A DNA stretch of 64,000 bases from Physella acuta (taxonomy: Eukaryota > Mollusca > Gastropoda > Physidae), in the NCBI RefSeq assembly GCF_028476545.1, contig NW_026733017.1, positions 62,001 to 126,000 on the forward strand, read 5' to 3'. Under the pieces are notes generated by a model that was given only the letters and a program-made list of their open reading frames with translations, was not told the DNA's origin and ran no database searches. Both the position numbers and the translations under genes were made by a program. Positions 31,573-44,190 of this stretch are shown here, piece by piece. How positions within the stretch are numbered: position 1 is the first letter of the stretch; every line of letters begins with the position of its first letter.

Positions 31573-32110
31573 TGACAAAAAACAAAATTAGTTAGAGGAT
31601 AGGGTTTAACACAAAATTAGTTAGATGATAGGGTTTAACACAAAATTAGTTAGATGATAGGGTTTAACACAAAATTAGTTAGATGATAGGGTTTAACACA
31701 AAATTAGTTAGATGATAGGGTTTAGCACAAAATTAGTTAGATGATAGGGTTTAACACAAAATTAGTTAGATGATAGGGTTTAACACAAAATTAGTTAGAG
31801 GATAGGGTTTAACACAATATTAGTTAGAGGATAGGGTTTAACACAAAATTAGTTAGAGGATAAGGTTTAACACAAAATTAGTTAGAGGATAGGGTTTAAC
31901 ACAATATTAGTTAGAGAATAGGGTTTAACACAATATTAGTTAGAACATAGGGTTAACATACGATTATTTAGAGGATATGGTTTAACACAATATTAGTTAG
32001 AAGATAGGGTTTAACACAAAATGAATTAGAAGATAGGGTTTAACACAAAATGAATTAGAAGATAGGGTTTAACACGAAATTAATTAGAGGATCGTATTTA
32101 ATACAAGTTT
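31573..32110. repeat. 29-bp minisatellite, about 18 copies
   Basis: The unit is AGTTAGATGATAGGGTTTAA CACAAAATT, with GATGATAGG and GAGGATAGG variants. Copies decay toward the right edge (to about 32190). TAGGGTTTA in the unit is not telomeric repeat. Confidence 0.93.
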
Positions 32111-32435
32111 GTCACAGAATTGTTATATGATTGGGTTTAACATAAATTTGTTAGATGATAGGGTATAACATAGCTTTGTTAGATGATGGGTTTAGCTCAA
32201 ATCTGTTGGTTGGAGCTTACACTATTTTTAGCGCAATTTCCATTCTGGAGAATTGCGATTATTTTTATATCCAAAACAAAGGCCTACAAACAGTGCCGGC
32301 GCCAGGTTATTTAGCACCATAGGCAAAACTTATGAAAACGCCCCCCCCCCCCCAGCACATCTTTTTCGACCCCCCCCCCCCTACCCATATTATACATACA
32401 TACATACACATGTATATATATATATATATATATAT

Positions 32436-33035
32436 TGTTACGACTACTTGGGGTTTGTCCTGGGCTGACCCGTATGTTGGGGTAGCGACCCCACGCTCAT
32501 CCATCAACCTGGCGGTGGTCAGAGGCTGACCAGTGCTGGCCGTGGGAATCTTTGGGTCGTTTCGGCCACCACGCGGATTGGGTTTTTACTCTGTGGGCGG
32601 CGCATACCTGGTGTCTTGGGGACTCGGCTGGTAACGACCAACAGGCCGTGATTTATGGCTGGGAAAGCTTTTCTGGACGGACGGACCCGTGGGTACGGTC
32701 ATGTCCTGACTTGACCTGACCTGGGGGTCAGGCTCGATTAACTAGGTTCCCACACTAGTCAGGGACGACTGGAGAATATTAGGAGGGCGATTGGTGAGAC
32801 CAGTCAGTCAGGGCATAGCAGCACACCAGTTAGGACGTGTAGTTGTATATAGTTTAGATAAGGCTAGGTAGTAGGATTTTCGTGTTGTATTTTGGTGGCG
32901 GTTACTTTTACATGTTGTATCTTTGATGTAAGAATTAAACTTGAGCAAGTATTAAAGGTGTTCATTAGTTTTAACGTGTGTTCTTGTCTACCTCCCCTCC
33001 TAGATCGAAAGGTCTGGGTAGTTCGGGTCGTAACA
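32436..33035 (+). repeat. 5' LTR (600 bp)
   Basis: Begins TGTTACGACTACTTGGGG and ends GGTCGTAACA. Same length and near-identical sequence to 38672-39271. Confidence 0.96.
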
Positions 33036-33037
33036 AT

Positions 33038-33055
33038 TGGGGGCTCGTCCGGGAT
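33038..33055 (+). other. Primer binding site, tRNA-Pro type
   Basis: TGGGGGCTCGTCCGGGAT lies 2 nt after the 5' LTR and equals the well-known primer site complementary to tRNA-Pro used by murine leukaemia virus. Confidence 0.88.
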
Positions 33056-33256
33056 TGGACAGACAACGAGTTGAATAGTTTCTTTTCGATGCCATTTTCA
33101 GTTGGGGGCTCACGAGCTTGTGTTTTAGTTTTAAGTTTTAGAAGTAGTGACAATAAAGTTGTTCACGGAATCAGGAGAGTTTTCCAAACATTGAGTAAGT
33201 AGCGAGCTTATCACCTTTGTATTGACACTGAGTTTATTTTTCTTGATTTTTATGTT

Positions 33257-33533
33257 GGTCCAGTAGAGCTGGAATCTTTATTTTTATTCAGTATAGCTGG
33301 AGGGATTAATGCCCAGTATACTTGAATGTTTTTTGTGTGGTCCAGTTAAACTGGAGTGTACGGGTTTGTTCAGTACAGCTGGAGGGTCATTCCCAGGTAC
33401 GTGAATAAATTCGTAATTTTTGTTTGGTTTGCTCAGTATAGCTGGAGGGTCAATTCCCAGTATACGTGAGTAAATCGTTTGTAATCCAGTGTAGCTGGAT
33501 ATCTTAGTTTGGTTGGCCCAGTATAGCTGGTGT
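33257..33533 (+). repeat. Repeated CCAGTATAGCTGG hairpin motifs in the element leader
   Basis: Imperfect palindromes CCAGtnnnnCTGG occur about eight times, for example 33260-33272, 33342-33354, 33485-33497 and 33518-33530. CCCAGTATACGTGA-type strings lie between them. Each could form a short stem with a 5-nt loop in the RNA. Confidence 0.7.
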
Positions 33534-33655
33534 CTACCTATTTGAAGTGTCAAAGGTGATAGCCCTACTTTTAGTGTTTTAATTGTACTTGTAGCTGTGA
33601 GAGTAAGCCATTTAGTTTTGTTTTTTTAGCTAACCGCCACCGTTTAACCTTAACA

Positions 33656-36600
33656 ATGGATATAATGAATTTTTTAGAGCGTCCAACATTGGAGGTGTTA
33701 GATAATTGTAAACGCGTAGAATTAGTGGCCATCGTGCGCAAGTTAAATATGTCTTTTAAAGCTTCATCTAAAAATCGGGCAGTGCGTGACGAGATTGTGG
33801 TAGAGCTAGTGAACCTTGGGTTGTTAGAAGAGGAGTGTCTGGACACCATTGAACAGAGTGATCCTACCTCTGAAGCTGTTAAATTAAAGAAACTTGAGAT
33901 AGAGAGTAAAGAGAAAATGGAGAGGGAAAAGAGAGCTTCCGAAAAGGAAATTAGGCTTAGGGAATTAGAGCTGCAATCTTTCGCCTCTACATCTCCTCCT
34001 ATAAAACTCACTTCCTTACAGTCTAGTGTTCCGAAGTTTAGTGAAGAGGATTTAGTTAGGTTTTTCAAATCATTCGAGTTCGCAGGTAGGAGTTATGATT
34101 GGCCCTTAGACAAATATACTACACTACTTAGTCCTGTGTTAACTGGAAAAGCTGCGGATGTTTTTACATCCCTTAGCCCTGACATTCAGTCCAACTACCA
34201 GCTTGTTAAAGAAGCTATACTGAGAGCTTACGAACTGACACCAGAAGCTTACAGAAGCCAGTTTAGGAGCCTAAAGAAAGCTCCAGGGGAAACTCACGTT
34301 GAGTTCCTCTACAACAAAGAAAAGCTTCTATACAGGTGGTTGACTGCTGAAAATGTAACTACCTTTGAAGACGTTTGCTCCTTATTCCTACTCGAAGAGT
34401 TCAAAAACTGCCTTCCAGGTAGAATACGAGTTCAGCTGCAAGACAACGGGGTCAAGTCGACTCGTCAGGCGGCCGAGATGGCTGATAACTACACGCTGAA
34501 CCACAGGGATTACTATGAGACACCAATACAGAAAGGTTCTCATAGACCAGCCCTGGGTAGAGCAGGCAACTTCCCAGGCCAATCTTCAGTCCAGCAGCCA
34601 GTCAAATCTAGAGCAGGCAACTTCCCAGGCCAATCTTCAGTGCAGCAGCCAGTCAAATCTGAATCACATGAAGTTGATGTTATCTGCTACTACTGCCAAG
34701 CAAAAGGGCATTTGGCTAGACAATGCAGTAAACGCATGAAGGATAATAGGGTGTACCCAACATCTTGTCTCCAACAATCGAGGGATCACCTGGATCGGGA
34801 TCTAGATACCACCCGAGGTTATGGCTGTATTGAACAAATTAGCCAGCCGGTAGATCTGCCCAATTCTGAGGGGTGCATCCCAAACCCAGAGGACACTCAA
34901 GAAATGACAAGCGTCGAGCCTGCCCCTAAGCCCATCCACAAAGCTGTGAATGCTCATGTTGGTGTGGCCGGTGATGGTATCACAAGCCGCGAGGCAATAT
35001 CAGTCGAAACATTGCAGAGGTTCCAGCCTTTCATCTTCGACGGGTATGTGTCAATACCCGGAGATGCATCGCCTCCACGACCCATAAAAATTCTTCGCGA
35101 CACCGGTGCCTCCTTGACCTTGCTACGGGAGGGAATCCTTGCTGGTAATTCGTTTACTGGTGACAACGCTATCCTACAGGGCATCGAGTCAAACCAAGTG
35201 AGCGCCCCTCTCCACACCATACGGCTAGACTCAGGTCTAGTTACAGGTGATGTCGTTGTTGGAGTGAGGCCGCACTTACCCCTGCCAGGGATTGGATTAC
35301 TCCTGGGGAATGATCTTGCGGGACACAAGGTGTTTCCAGATTGTTTTTATGGTGAACATCCGCTCACCCAGTCCACCAGCGATAACACCAACAGCCAGTA
35401 CCCTTCATGTGTGTTAACTCGTGCGGGAGCTAAGAAAAGAGAGTCACCGCTGGAAGTGACGAGCGAGGATGAGGCAGTGAATTTAAGTTCAACCTTCTTC
35501 GATAGAGTCACTGATCTCTCTCTCCCTCGTGATCAAATCCGTGACACTCTCTCTCCCTTGAGAGTCTCATTTGACGATTTCGTGCAGGCGCAACAGAACG
35601 ATTCGGAAATAACTGAACTGAAAAACGAGGCCTTACCTCAAGCTGAGGCCGAGAGACAGGGGAACTGTTTCTACCAGCATGATCACATCCTCTACCGACG
35701 ATATCGCCCAGACAACGCCTCTGGTGAGGTTGCCGGGCATGACCGCAATCAAGTCGTGGTACCCAGAATATATCGGCCTGACCTGATGTACATTGCCCAC
35801 GACTCACCCCTGTCGGGTCATCTAGGGGTAAGAAAGACATTGACAAGACTTAGAGAACATTTCTTCTGGCCGGGAATGAAGAGAGAAGTAACGGAGTATT
35901 GTAAGACATGTGAAGTTTGCCAACTTGTCGGTAAACCTAATCAGGTTATCCCTGAAGCTCCACTGTGTCCTATCCCAGCTTTTGGCGAGCCTTTCACCAC
36001 AGTTCTCATCGACTGTGTAGGGCCTTTACCTAAGACAAAAGCCGGAAACGAGTACCTAGTCACCATGATGTGTGCCTCTACTAGGTTCCCAGAAGCTATT
36101 CCTTTGAGGAATATTAAAGCCAAGAACATTATAAAAGCTCTTACCAAGTTTTTCACTACCTTCGGTTTCCCACAGGTGATACAATCAGACCAAGGCACCA
36201 ACTTCACCAGCAGGGAATTCCAGAAAGCCATGTGTTCATTTGGCATTAACCACGTTAAGAGTACCGCGTACCACCCTCAGTCTCAGGGCGCGCTCGAGCG
36301 TTTTCATCAAACGCTAAAGACTATGATGCGCACCTACTGTGTGAACCACGCTGATTGGGATGAGGGCGTACCCTTGCTCCTGTTCGCAGCTCGAGAAGCA
36401 GTCCAAGATTCCCTCGGATATTCACCGTACGAACTTGTGTTCGGTCGCACTGTTCGCGGCCCTTTAAAGTTACTGAAAGAAAAGTGGACTAGTTCCAGTG
36501 AAGCGGTGCCACAGAACTTTGACATTTCAAAATTCAAAGAGAAACTGAGTGCTATCTGGGAGTTGGCAAGGGTTAACTTAACCCATGCTCAAAGAACGAT

Positions 36601-38338
36601 GAAGAATAAGTTCGATCGAAAGACTAAGGCTCGCAGCTTCCAACCTGGCGACCAGGTCCTAGCGTTTCTTCCTGTCCCTGGCCAACCACTCAGGGCCAAG
36701 TTTTTCGGTCCATATACAGTAGAGTCCAAAGTTAGTGACGTGAATTATATGATTAACACTCCTGGTCGCAAGAAAACAAAAAGGTTGTGCCATATCAACT
36801 CTATTAAAAGATTTTATAGCAGGACTCCCCCAGCCGCCACAACAGAGGTGGTGAATGTTGTTGTAAAAGAGGACCATGGTGGGGTCGATGAAATCGATCA
36901 AGACGAGCCAGGTCACATAAAGTTGCATAACTCAGAGATTTTATCGAATCTCAATGATAAACTGTCTCACTTGACCGAAGATCAGCGAACCATCATGGGC
37001 AATCTTATTTTTGATTTCTCTCATGTGTTTCCAGATGTCCCTGGAGAAACTAATTTAATTAGCCATGATATTGATGTTGGTAATGCTACTCCGGTTAAAC
37101 AACACCCTTATCGGGTTAACCCTGAAAAGTTGGCACTCATTAGAAATGAGGTCAACTACATGCTGGAGAATGACATAATTGAACCCAGTCAAAGTAGCTG
37201 GAGTGCCCCATGTCTTCTCGTCCCTAAAGGGGATAAGACCTATCGGTTTTGTACCGATTTTAGAAAGGTTAATTCCTTAACAAGGGCTGATTCCTTTCCC
37301 CTCCCCCGTATAGATGATGTAATTGACAAAGTTGGACAGGCAAGGTTCATAACAAAAATGGACCTTCTGTCTGGATACTGGCAGGTACCCCTGACCCAAA
37401 AGGCGAAAGAAATTTCTGCCTTTGTCACCCCAGATGGCCTTTATCAGTACAAGCGTATGCCCTTTGGTTTGAAGAATGCCCCTAGCACTTTCCAACGCAT
37501 GATCAACTCAGTAATTGCTGAGATAGATAATTGTGACGCGTATATAGATGATGTTGTTATCTATAGTCAAACTTTTCAGGAACACATTACCCAGTTGTAC
37601 CAATTGTTTACCAAGTTAGCCTCGGCTAACCTAACTGTAAATTTACAGAAGAGTGAATTTTGTCATGCCACCCTCACCTATCTAGGGCATGAGGTGGGGA
37701 ACGGGAAAGTTAGACCTGTCGGGACAAAGGTGGAGGCTATTGTTGGGTTGCCCCCGCCCACCGACAGAAAACAGTTGAGGAGGTTTCTGGGAATGGCGGG
37801 GTATTACAGAAAATTTTGTAAAAATCTCTCCACCATTGCCGAGCCACTCACCAATCTACTCAGAAAGAACATAAAGTTCGAGTGGAATGTGGAGTGTGAA
37901 CAATCATTCCAGGAGATTAAATGCATATTGTCAAATTCACCTGTCCTAATGGCGCCAAACTTTGGCAAGCCCTTTAAACTGGCAGTTGACGCTAGCGATT
38001 GTGGCGTTGGGTCTGTCCTCATGCAAGAAGATAATGAAGGCGTAGAACACCCAGTCGGGTATTTTTCAAAAAAATTAAATGCTCATCAAAGAAATTATTC
38101 AACTATTGAAAAAGAAGCCCTAGGGTTAGTGCTGTCACTGCAACATTTTGATGTATACGTGAGTTCCTCCCCTTTAGTAGTGTATACAGACCATAACCCA
38201 CTAACTTTCGTAAACAAACTCGGGTTGAAGAACCAGCGACTGCTCCGCTGGTGTCTGTACCTACAAAATTTTAATTTAGAAATCAAACACATTAAAGGGA
38301 AAGATAACATTGTGGCGGATATGTTATCTCGGGGATAA
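33656..38338 (+). CDS. Gag-Pol polyprotein of the Gmr1-like element (1560 aa)
   Basis: One frame from ATG 33656 to TAA 38336-38338. In order: Gag core (about residues 120-285); a Gag linker with a tandem 17-residue duplication (RAGNFPGQSSVQQPVKS); a CCHC zinc knuckle (about 343-356); an aspartic protease with DTGAS (about 480); an integrase zinc domain HHCC (about 715-757) and DDE core (Asp about 783, Asp about 843, Glu about 879); a reverse transcriptase with YIDD (about 1295); and RNase H with VDAS (about 1443). Integrase precedes reverse transcriptase, as in Copia, yet the enzyme sequences are Gypsy-like. That combination defines the Gmr1 group. The frame is uninterrupted. Gag and Pol share one frame with no separate env gene. 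Confidence 0.93.
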   Translation: MDIMNFLERPTLEVLDNCKRVELVAIVRKLNMSFKASSKNRAVRDEIVVELVNLGLLEEECLDTIEQSDPTSEAVKLKKLEIESKEKMEREKRASEKEIRLRELELQSFASTSPPIKLTSLQSSVPKFSEEDLVRFFKSFEFAGRSYDWPLDKYTTLLSPVLTGKAADVFTSLSPDIQSNYQLVKEAILRAYELTPEAYRSQFRSLKKAPGETHVEFLYNKEKLLYRWLTAENVTTFEDVCSLFLLEEFKNCLPGRIRVQLQDNGVKSTRQAAEMADNYTLNHRDYYETPIQKGSHRPALGRAGNFPGQSSVQQPVKSRAGNFPGQSSVQQPVKSESHEVDVICYYCQAKGHLARQCSKRMKDNRVYPTSCLQQSRDHLDRDLDTTRGYGCIEQISQPVDLPNSEGCIPNPEDTQEMTSVEPAPKPIHKAVNAHVGVAGDGITSREAISVETLQRFQPFIFDGYVSIPGDASPPRPIKILRDTGASLTLLREGILAGNSFTGDNAILQGIESNQVSAPLHTIRLDSGLVTGDVVVGVRPHLPLPGIGLLLGNDLAGHKVFPDCFYGEHPLTQSTSDNTNSQYPSCVLTRAGAKKRESPLEVTSEDEAVNLSSTFFDRVTDLSLPRDQIRDTLSPLRVSFDDFVQAQQNDSEITELKNEALPQAEAERQGNCFYQHDHILYRRYRPDNASGEVAGHDRNQVVVPRIYRPDLMYIAHDSPLSGHLGVRKTLTRLREHFFWPGMKREVTEYCKTCEVCQLVGKPNQVIPEAPLCPIPAFGEPFTTVLIDCVGPLPKTKAGNEYLVTMMCASTRFPEAIPLRNIKAKNIIKALTKFFTTFGFPQVIQSDQGTNFTSREFQKAMCSFGINHVKSTAYHPQSQGALERFHQTLKTMMRTYCVNHADWDEGVPLLLFAAREAVQDSLGYSPYELVFGRTVRGPLKLLKEKWTSSSEAVPQNFDISKFKEKLSAIWELARVNLTHAQRTMKNKFDRKTKARSFQPGDQVLAFLPVPGQPLRAKFFGPYTVESKVSDVNYMINTPGRKKTKRLCHINSIKRFYSRTPPAATTEVVNVVVKEDHGGVDEIDQDEPGHIKLHNSEILSNLNDKLSHLTEDQRTIMGNLIFDFSHVFPDVPGETNLISHDIDVGNATPVKQHPYRVNPEKLALIRNEVNYMLENDIIEPSQSSWSAPCLLVPKGDKTYRFCTDFRKVNSLTRADSFPLPRIDDVIDKVGQARFITKMDLLSGYWQVPLTQKAKEISAFVTPDGLYQYKRMPFGLKNAPSTFQRMINSVIAEIDNCDAYIDDVVIYSQTFQEHITQLYQLFTKLASANLTVNLQKSEFCHATLTYLGHEVGNGKVRPVGTKVEAIVGLPPPTDRKQLRRFLGMAGYYRKFCKNLSTIAEPLTNLLRKNIKFEWNVECEQSFQEIKCILSNSPVLMAPNFGKPFKLAVDASDCGVGSVLMQEDNEGVEHPVGYFSKKLNAHQRNYSTIEKEALGLVLSLQHFDVYVSSSPLVVYTDHNPLTFVNKLGLKNQRLLRWCLYLQNFNLEIKHIKGKDNIVADMLSRG

Positions 38339-38660
38339 CTTTTCAGTAGGATTATGTTAAGGATAACAGTAGTTTCTTCTATTTTTGTCTTTTTCTAAAA
38401 TGTATTTTTAAATGTGTGGATGCCATGTTTTCTTGTTGTAAAACCTGAGTCGATGTTTGATGTCATTGTTTCGCAAAACCTGTTGGTGTGACTAAAATCA
38501 CCACTTTTTTCGCCCCTGTTAATTATGGTGATGTTTTAATTAATTTAGTCTGGTGTGTGATCTTGACATTTTGTAACCCTACTTTTGAGGTATTGTGAGA
38601 CGGGGGGTGGTGGTCTAGGTGATGTTCAATTAATTCCCCATGCGGTGAATAAATTTCTCG

Positions 38661-38671
38661 AAGGGAGGGGG
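38661..38671 (+). other. Polypurine tract
   Basis: AAGGGAGGGGG directly precedes the 3' LTR. Confidence 0.85.
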
Positions 38672-39615
<944 letters not shown>

Positions 39616-40250
39616 GCATGTATTAGAATATTGTTTTAAAATTCTGTTTAGGATCTTGTGGTGCCAACAATTAATGTACTTTGAAAATCTAAATCTCTCC
39701 CTGGCTAACGAGATTTCTAATTAAAAGTGAGCGAAAACAAGACTTAGCCCTGTTTAAAAACCGAATTTGCACAGGCGCCGCCCGAAAGGGGGCGCCAAAC
39801 GAGGTAGATATTAAAATATAAAAAGCTCATTACTGAATTATACGCAGTCGAAATGAAGAATTTTAACTGCTACTTGGCATTACGGGCTTATTTAATTGTT
39901 TGCTATATTAATTGTGTTACATCAAAATAAAAAGGCATAGTGGCTGGTAAAAAGCGCCCCGACCTTTCTTAGTGAGGGAGGTTGGGGGCGCATTTTCCCC
40001 AACGCGAAAAGCTATATAGGCCTTATTTAAAGAAGGGGCGCAAAATTGATAGTTCGTCCTGGGCACCTAAATAGATCGCTACGCCTTTGTATATTACCCT
40101 GTCTAAAGTTTTTATAATATAATAAAAAATATTAGGCCCTAATTATGTACTTTTTACTAATCGAGATTACACATTTTTGCACCCTCTATGGATAGCGCCC
40201 TAGGCGGCCGCCTAGTTCGCCTTATAGGCAGTGCCGGCCCTGCCTACAAA

Positions 40251-42112
40251 AGGCCTCCCTTATGTAAAATAACATTTAAAAAATCACAATACCGTGCCAC
40301 GAAAACATTCAGCTAGTACAATTATACTACGTACTGAGGTTCTAAAATCAAATGATGAAGCAGAAAGATATCTGCATTCATTAGGGGGGGGGGGGGGAGC
40401 ATAAAAAAATGGATGCACAACAAATATCCTAACAACGCTTCTGACTCATACCACAACACTAAACTAAGTACCAAATTACAATTTTGGAGGGCTGATGGAG
40501 AGAAAAATTAAACTATTTTTACTCCAAAATTCGCACTTCTCTTTGTTGTATAACTGAGTGAAAATGCTGAGACGACAGCCAGGCCTTTTTAAAATAAAAA
40601 AAACAAAAATCTTTTAGCGTCCCATTTTTCTTCCCTGTCATCATGTAGGGCCTAAAAATATTATTCCCAGCTTGCTGTTGTCACTTCAGCGATACGAAAA
40701 ACTGTTTCGCCTTTTTACTTTTGCGAAAACGGACTATTACTGCTGAAACTAGCCCCGCCTACTTAATCTCTTTTCTCTGTTAATTGGATCAATCATCACG
40801 CGGCAAGCCAGTTGTTGATGGACGCGAACACAAGTGCAAGTAGGCCCCGCCTTCTCGACCCACCATTTTAAAAAAAACTAGGACAACGGGGAATGCGGGC
40901 TTAATTTTTGCTAGAATTTCTAACAATTTACATAAAAGGGAGGCATATAATTAATATACATGATGAAAACATAAACTGTAAAATTCATTGCAATAAAATA
41001 CACCAACGGTGCATTGATAAGGCTGCAGATGTGGCCTGGAGGTGAAGGTTAAAGTTGATGTGTGCACGAACACACCGGCCTTCTTGTTCAGCCAAAGCGA
41101 GGCTACACGCTTTGCGTGCGTTCGGTCGTACGGCGGGAGGATGATTGGAAATGTCGGGCAATGGCGTTGCTGCCTAGCAACCTCATGCCTTCTGACAGGT
41201 GGGGGTTGTATGTCGACAGATGTGTAACCCTAGCTAGCTGGACTTGCGTCTGCTTCAACGTCATCTCCAAATCTCTGCATTGAGTCTGCATAGAATGCCA
41301 TGTAATTTGATCTACTACTGTGGCTAATTAGTTGGTTGGTTATGCATATTCTTGCAATGACTTTTTTAAAAACTACACAGGCACATTAGACATCGGACGT
41401 GTGTTGGTTTAAGTCATCAAATGTCAGTCTACACCAGTGGTGGGGCAGTGGGCTGAAGTTAGGGCTTGGCTTAACGTTAGCAGTGGGAGTAAAGACAGTT
41501 AGATTTGCTCATTTGGTAGAAAAGTACGAGACGTCCAGATTTGGGATTTATCTCTGGTTTACAGGGGCGGTTTTAACAGAAGTGGGGGGGGGGGGGGGGG
41601 GGGTCGACTAGAATTTAACCAAAGCCCCTAGTGACTATAAAGTCACAGGGGTTATTGTATTTTGTAACCGCGTTAGGAAAAACATTACAGGACATCATAA
41701 ATCTCTGGGCTTGTGGATGTTACATGAAGTTTATCCATGATCCACATAATACACTATTTCTGGACTAGGCCGCGCTAGGCCTAATCTAAACTTCGCATGC
41801 ACATGGTATAAACCTTGCATGTAAGCATGAATCAATCAATATTTGAATAAGCCGCTTAACGCTACCAACAACACTGCATAAGCCCGTGGGTGGCGGTAAG
41901 AGGACCGTGGGTAATGCTGGATAATGGCCTGGTGTTTCCGAATATTAAACTAATGTAGGCTTTACTGTAACAAGGCGGCAATTTTATTTGAAGATATACG
42001 GAAACACAAGAGCTACGTAAAAATCGAAGTTTTACAGTAACCAATGGTAGATCGAGTTGAATAATTACAAATGATCGGTAGCTAATTGAATTGTATAGAC
42101 CGGGTGCCTACA
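40251..42112. other. Spacer without supported genes
   Basis: G-runs near 40384 and 41583. A minus-strand frame at about 41103-41291 reads QCRDLEMTLKQTQVQLA (coiled-coil-like) after TCTATGCAG, but no convincing donor follows, so no exon is called. Confidence 0.4.
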
Positions 42113-42430
42113 TCACTTTACTGACCACTGGTCACAAGCTGACCAGCATAAGTTACCCACTACGTCACCAGCCTGAATACATGCCAGCTGTAGTGGGCCA
42201 CTGGTGTGATGTATGTGTCTGTGTCGTGACGTCATCCGTGTAGGGCGGGCGCCAGCAGAAGAGAGCGTAAGCCAACATGACCACTTGCTGGGGCGTTTGA
42301 AGTGCGAGGAATATCACGTGACCAGTCAACCGTGACGGGATTACGATTGTCTCTTTCTACCGTGACCAGCCTAACCCCCTCAGGCGATGACCAGTCGGAT
42401 TAGAGAGTGACCGCTGGTGTTACGTCATAC
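42113..42430. promoter_or_regulatory. Cluster of TGACC/GGTCA half-sites and a CRE
   Basis: TGACC or GGTCA occurs about ten times in 320 bp, with a perfect CRE TGACGTCA at 42227-42234, CACGTG at about 42316 and TTACGTCAT at about 42420. It resembles the motif block at 1203-1330. No adjacent gene start is seen. Confidence 0.3.
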
Positions 42431-42512
42431 CCCGCGTGCTAGAATGACAGATCATGTAGTTGTGTCAGTAGTCTACGTGACGCTGTGAGCTTCAGTCTAG
42501 GCTAGGGGTCAA

Positions 42513-42590
42513 CGCAATACAGGGGTCACCGCCATACAGGGGTCACCGCAATACAGGGGTCACCGCAATACAGGGGTCGGCGTAAGACAG
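42513..42590. repeat. 17-bp tandem repeat, 4 copies
   Basis: AGGGGTCACCGCAATAC units begin at about 42521, 42538, 42555 and 42572. Looser relatives continue to about 42680. Confidence 0.85.
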
Positions 42591-42959
42591 GGATCTGTAT
42601 TTAATAAGGGTCAACATAGCCTTGCAGTCAGCATAGAATAGGGATCACCATTGGAGAGGGTTCAGCATACAAGAGGGTCGGAATAGCACAGTGGTCAACT
42701 GAAGATTGGGGTCAGCGTTGGGGCGGGATCTGTATTTGACATCAGCAAACAGATTAACGTAATCTAGGATTAAAGTAGTCGTTTATCAAAGTGTCCGGCA
42801 CAGTATTTCAGTAGATGCACGACACAATATCGATAGCACTGGTATAGTGAGTCATATTTCAACTAATTCCATGATGATCATTTTCCCACGCAGATATCTG
42901 AACATTAAAAACATCGACATGTTTTAACGTTGAAAATCTGCTTCTTAGACCCTAGCGCC

Positions 42960-43402
42960 CAGTGTTTCTTTCAGACATTTTCTCCGGGGAAATCAGTGGC
43001 GTAGATGGGATTTTTGGGCCCCTATGCAAATAGTGTTAGTGGGCCCCTCAGAGGCGTAGCGACCCTTCCCGTCGACCGGGGACAAACTTTCGATTTGCAA
43101 CCCCCCCCCCCCCCCCCGTCAGACTTTCGATTTGCACCCCCCCCCCCCTCAAACTTTCGAAAAAGGGCCCCTATTTGCCTTGGGCCCCTAAGCCTTGCTT
43201 ACGCTAGCTTTACGGTAGCTACGCCACTGGGGGAAATGAAGGGGGCACTTGAAACTTTAGGGAGGAGGTACTTAATTTTTCGGGAGTTGGGCGGACACTG
43301 GTTAAAGTATATATTTGCTATATAAATTATATATTTCCTATTTTGTCCTGAGGGGTGGGGGGGGGGGGGGATTTCCTGAAGAGATGCATGAAAGAAGCTC
43401 TG
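42960..43402. mobile_element. hAT-type MITE, CAGTGTTTCTTCC family, with nested MITE
   Basis: Starts CAGTGTTTCTTTCAGAC and ends GCATGAAAGAAGCTCTG. The 8-bp flanks CTAGCGCC and CTGTCGCC match at 6 of 8, so it is older than the MITE inside it. Confidence 0.75.
42994..43229. mobile_element. hAT-type MITE, CAGTGGCGTAG family, nested
   Basis: Starts CAGTGGCGTAGATGGG and ends GGTAGCTACGCCACTG. The 8-bp target duplication GGGGAAAT is perfect (42986-42993, 43230-43237). Inside, 43050-43165 matches the reverse complement of one end of the CAGNGGCGTAGC family and is bracketed by GGGCCCCT, a possible third-level insertion. Confidence 0.92.
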
Positions 43403-43779
43403 CTGTCGCCTTATGGACTTGCCCCTCTCTCCCGCTGACGTCAGCCCCCCCCCCCCCCCCACGTCTGTATACATAAACACCTCTGGAGCCACCAACTGCC
43501 TACTAAGCATGACTTAAAACAACATTTGAAGCATTTTGTTCAAAAATCATATTTAGACCTTAAGTATCAGTAATTAGCGTTAACATTATTTTCATTTTAC
43601 TTCCATTATTTTATGATAGGATAGTTGTTTTTTAAAAAAAAAATATAAGCCATCTTTAATGTTACGGGTTGTTTTGTTTTCAAGTTAAAAATCTGTTGAA
43701 TTTCTCAACACATGTCTAAATGTTAAGTAAGTAAGTAAGACGCATAACTAGACAATTAAAAAAATGTCTAGAATCTATG
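43403..43779. other. Spacer with C-run
   Basis: Nothing else is recognised. Confidence 0.4.
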
Positions 43780-44190
43780 GGGGTCGTCCATAAATGATGT
43801 CACACTCGTAGTGAGGAGGGGGTGTCTGTAATTTTGTGACGGTGTGTGATGAGGGGGAGGGGTTCAGATGGTGTGACGTCACACTTTTGCATTATAAAAA
43901 TGCATTGTTAGAAAACGAGTTTTAGCCGTTATTTCTCGTTTTAGAAAACTGTTTTAATAAATTGTAGTAGGAATTGATCAAAATACTCTGTGTTGACAGA
44001 GTTCAGACAAGATTTTGGAAAAAATATCGTATTTTAAGAAAAATTCAACTGCAACTTTAAATGGGGGTTATAGGCTGATGTGTGACGTCATTTTAGGGGG
44101 GGGGGTGGGTTTGGCTTTTTGTGACGATGTGTGACGGAGGGGGCGGGTAAAAATCGTCAAAAAAAGCGTAACATCATTTATGGATGACCC
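43780..44190. mobile_element. Inverted-repeat DNA element (GGGGTCGTCC family), uninterrupted copy
   Basis: Starts GGGGTCGTCCATAAATGATG and ends CATCATTTATGGATGACCC. It lacks the nested repeat found in the copy at 22775-23846 and so shows the empty site. Confidence 0.85.

Noticed and set aside
31573-32110. Telomere-like TAGGGTTTA repeats
   Set aside because: The motif is part of a 29-bp minisatellite unit and not a 6-bp telomere repeat.
33571-38310. Several antisense frames across the Gag-Pol region
   Set aside because: They are shadows of the long sense frame, with no motifs of their own.
41103-41291. Minus-strand frame with coiled-coil-like QCRDLEMTLKQTQVQLA
   Set aside because: An acceptor-like TCTATGCAG is present but no usable donor or partner exon was found.
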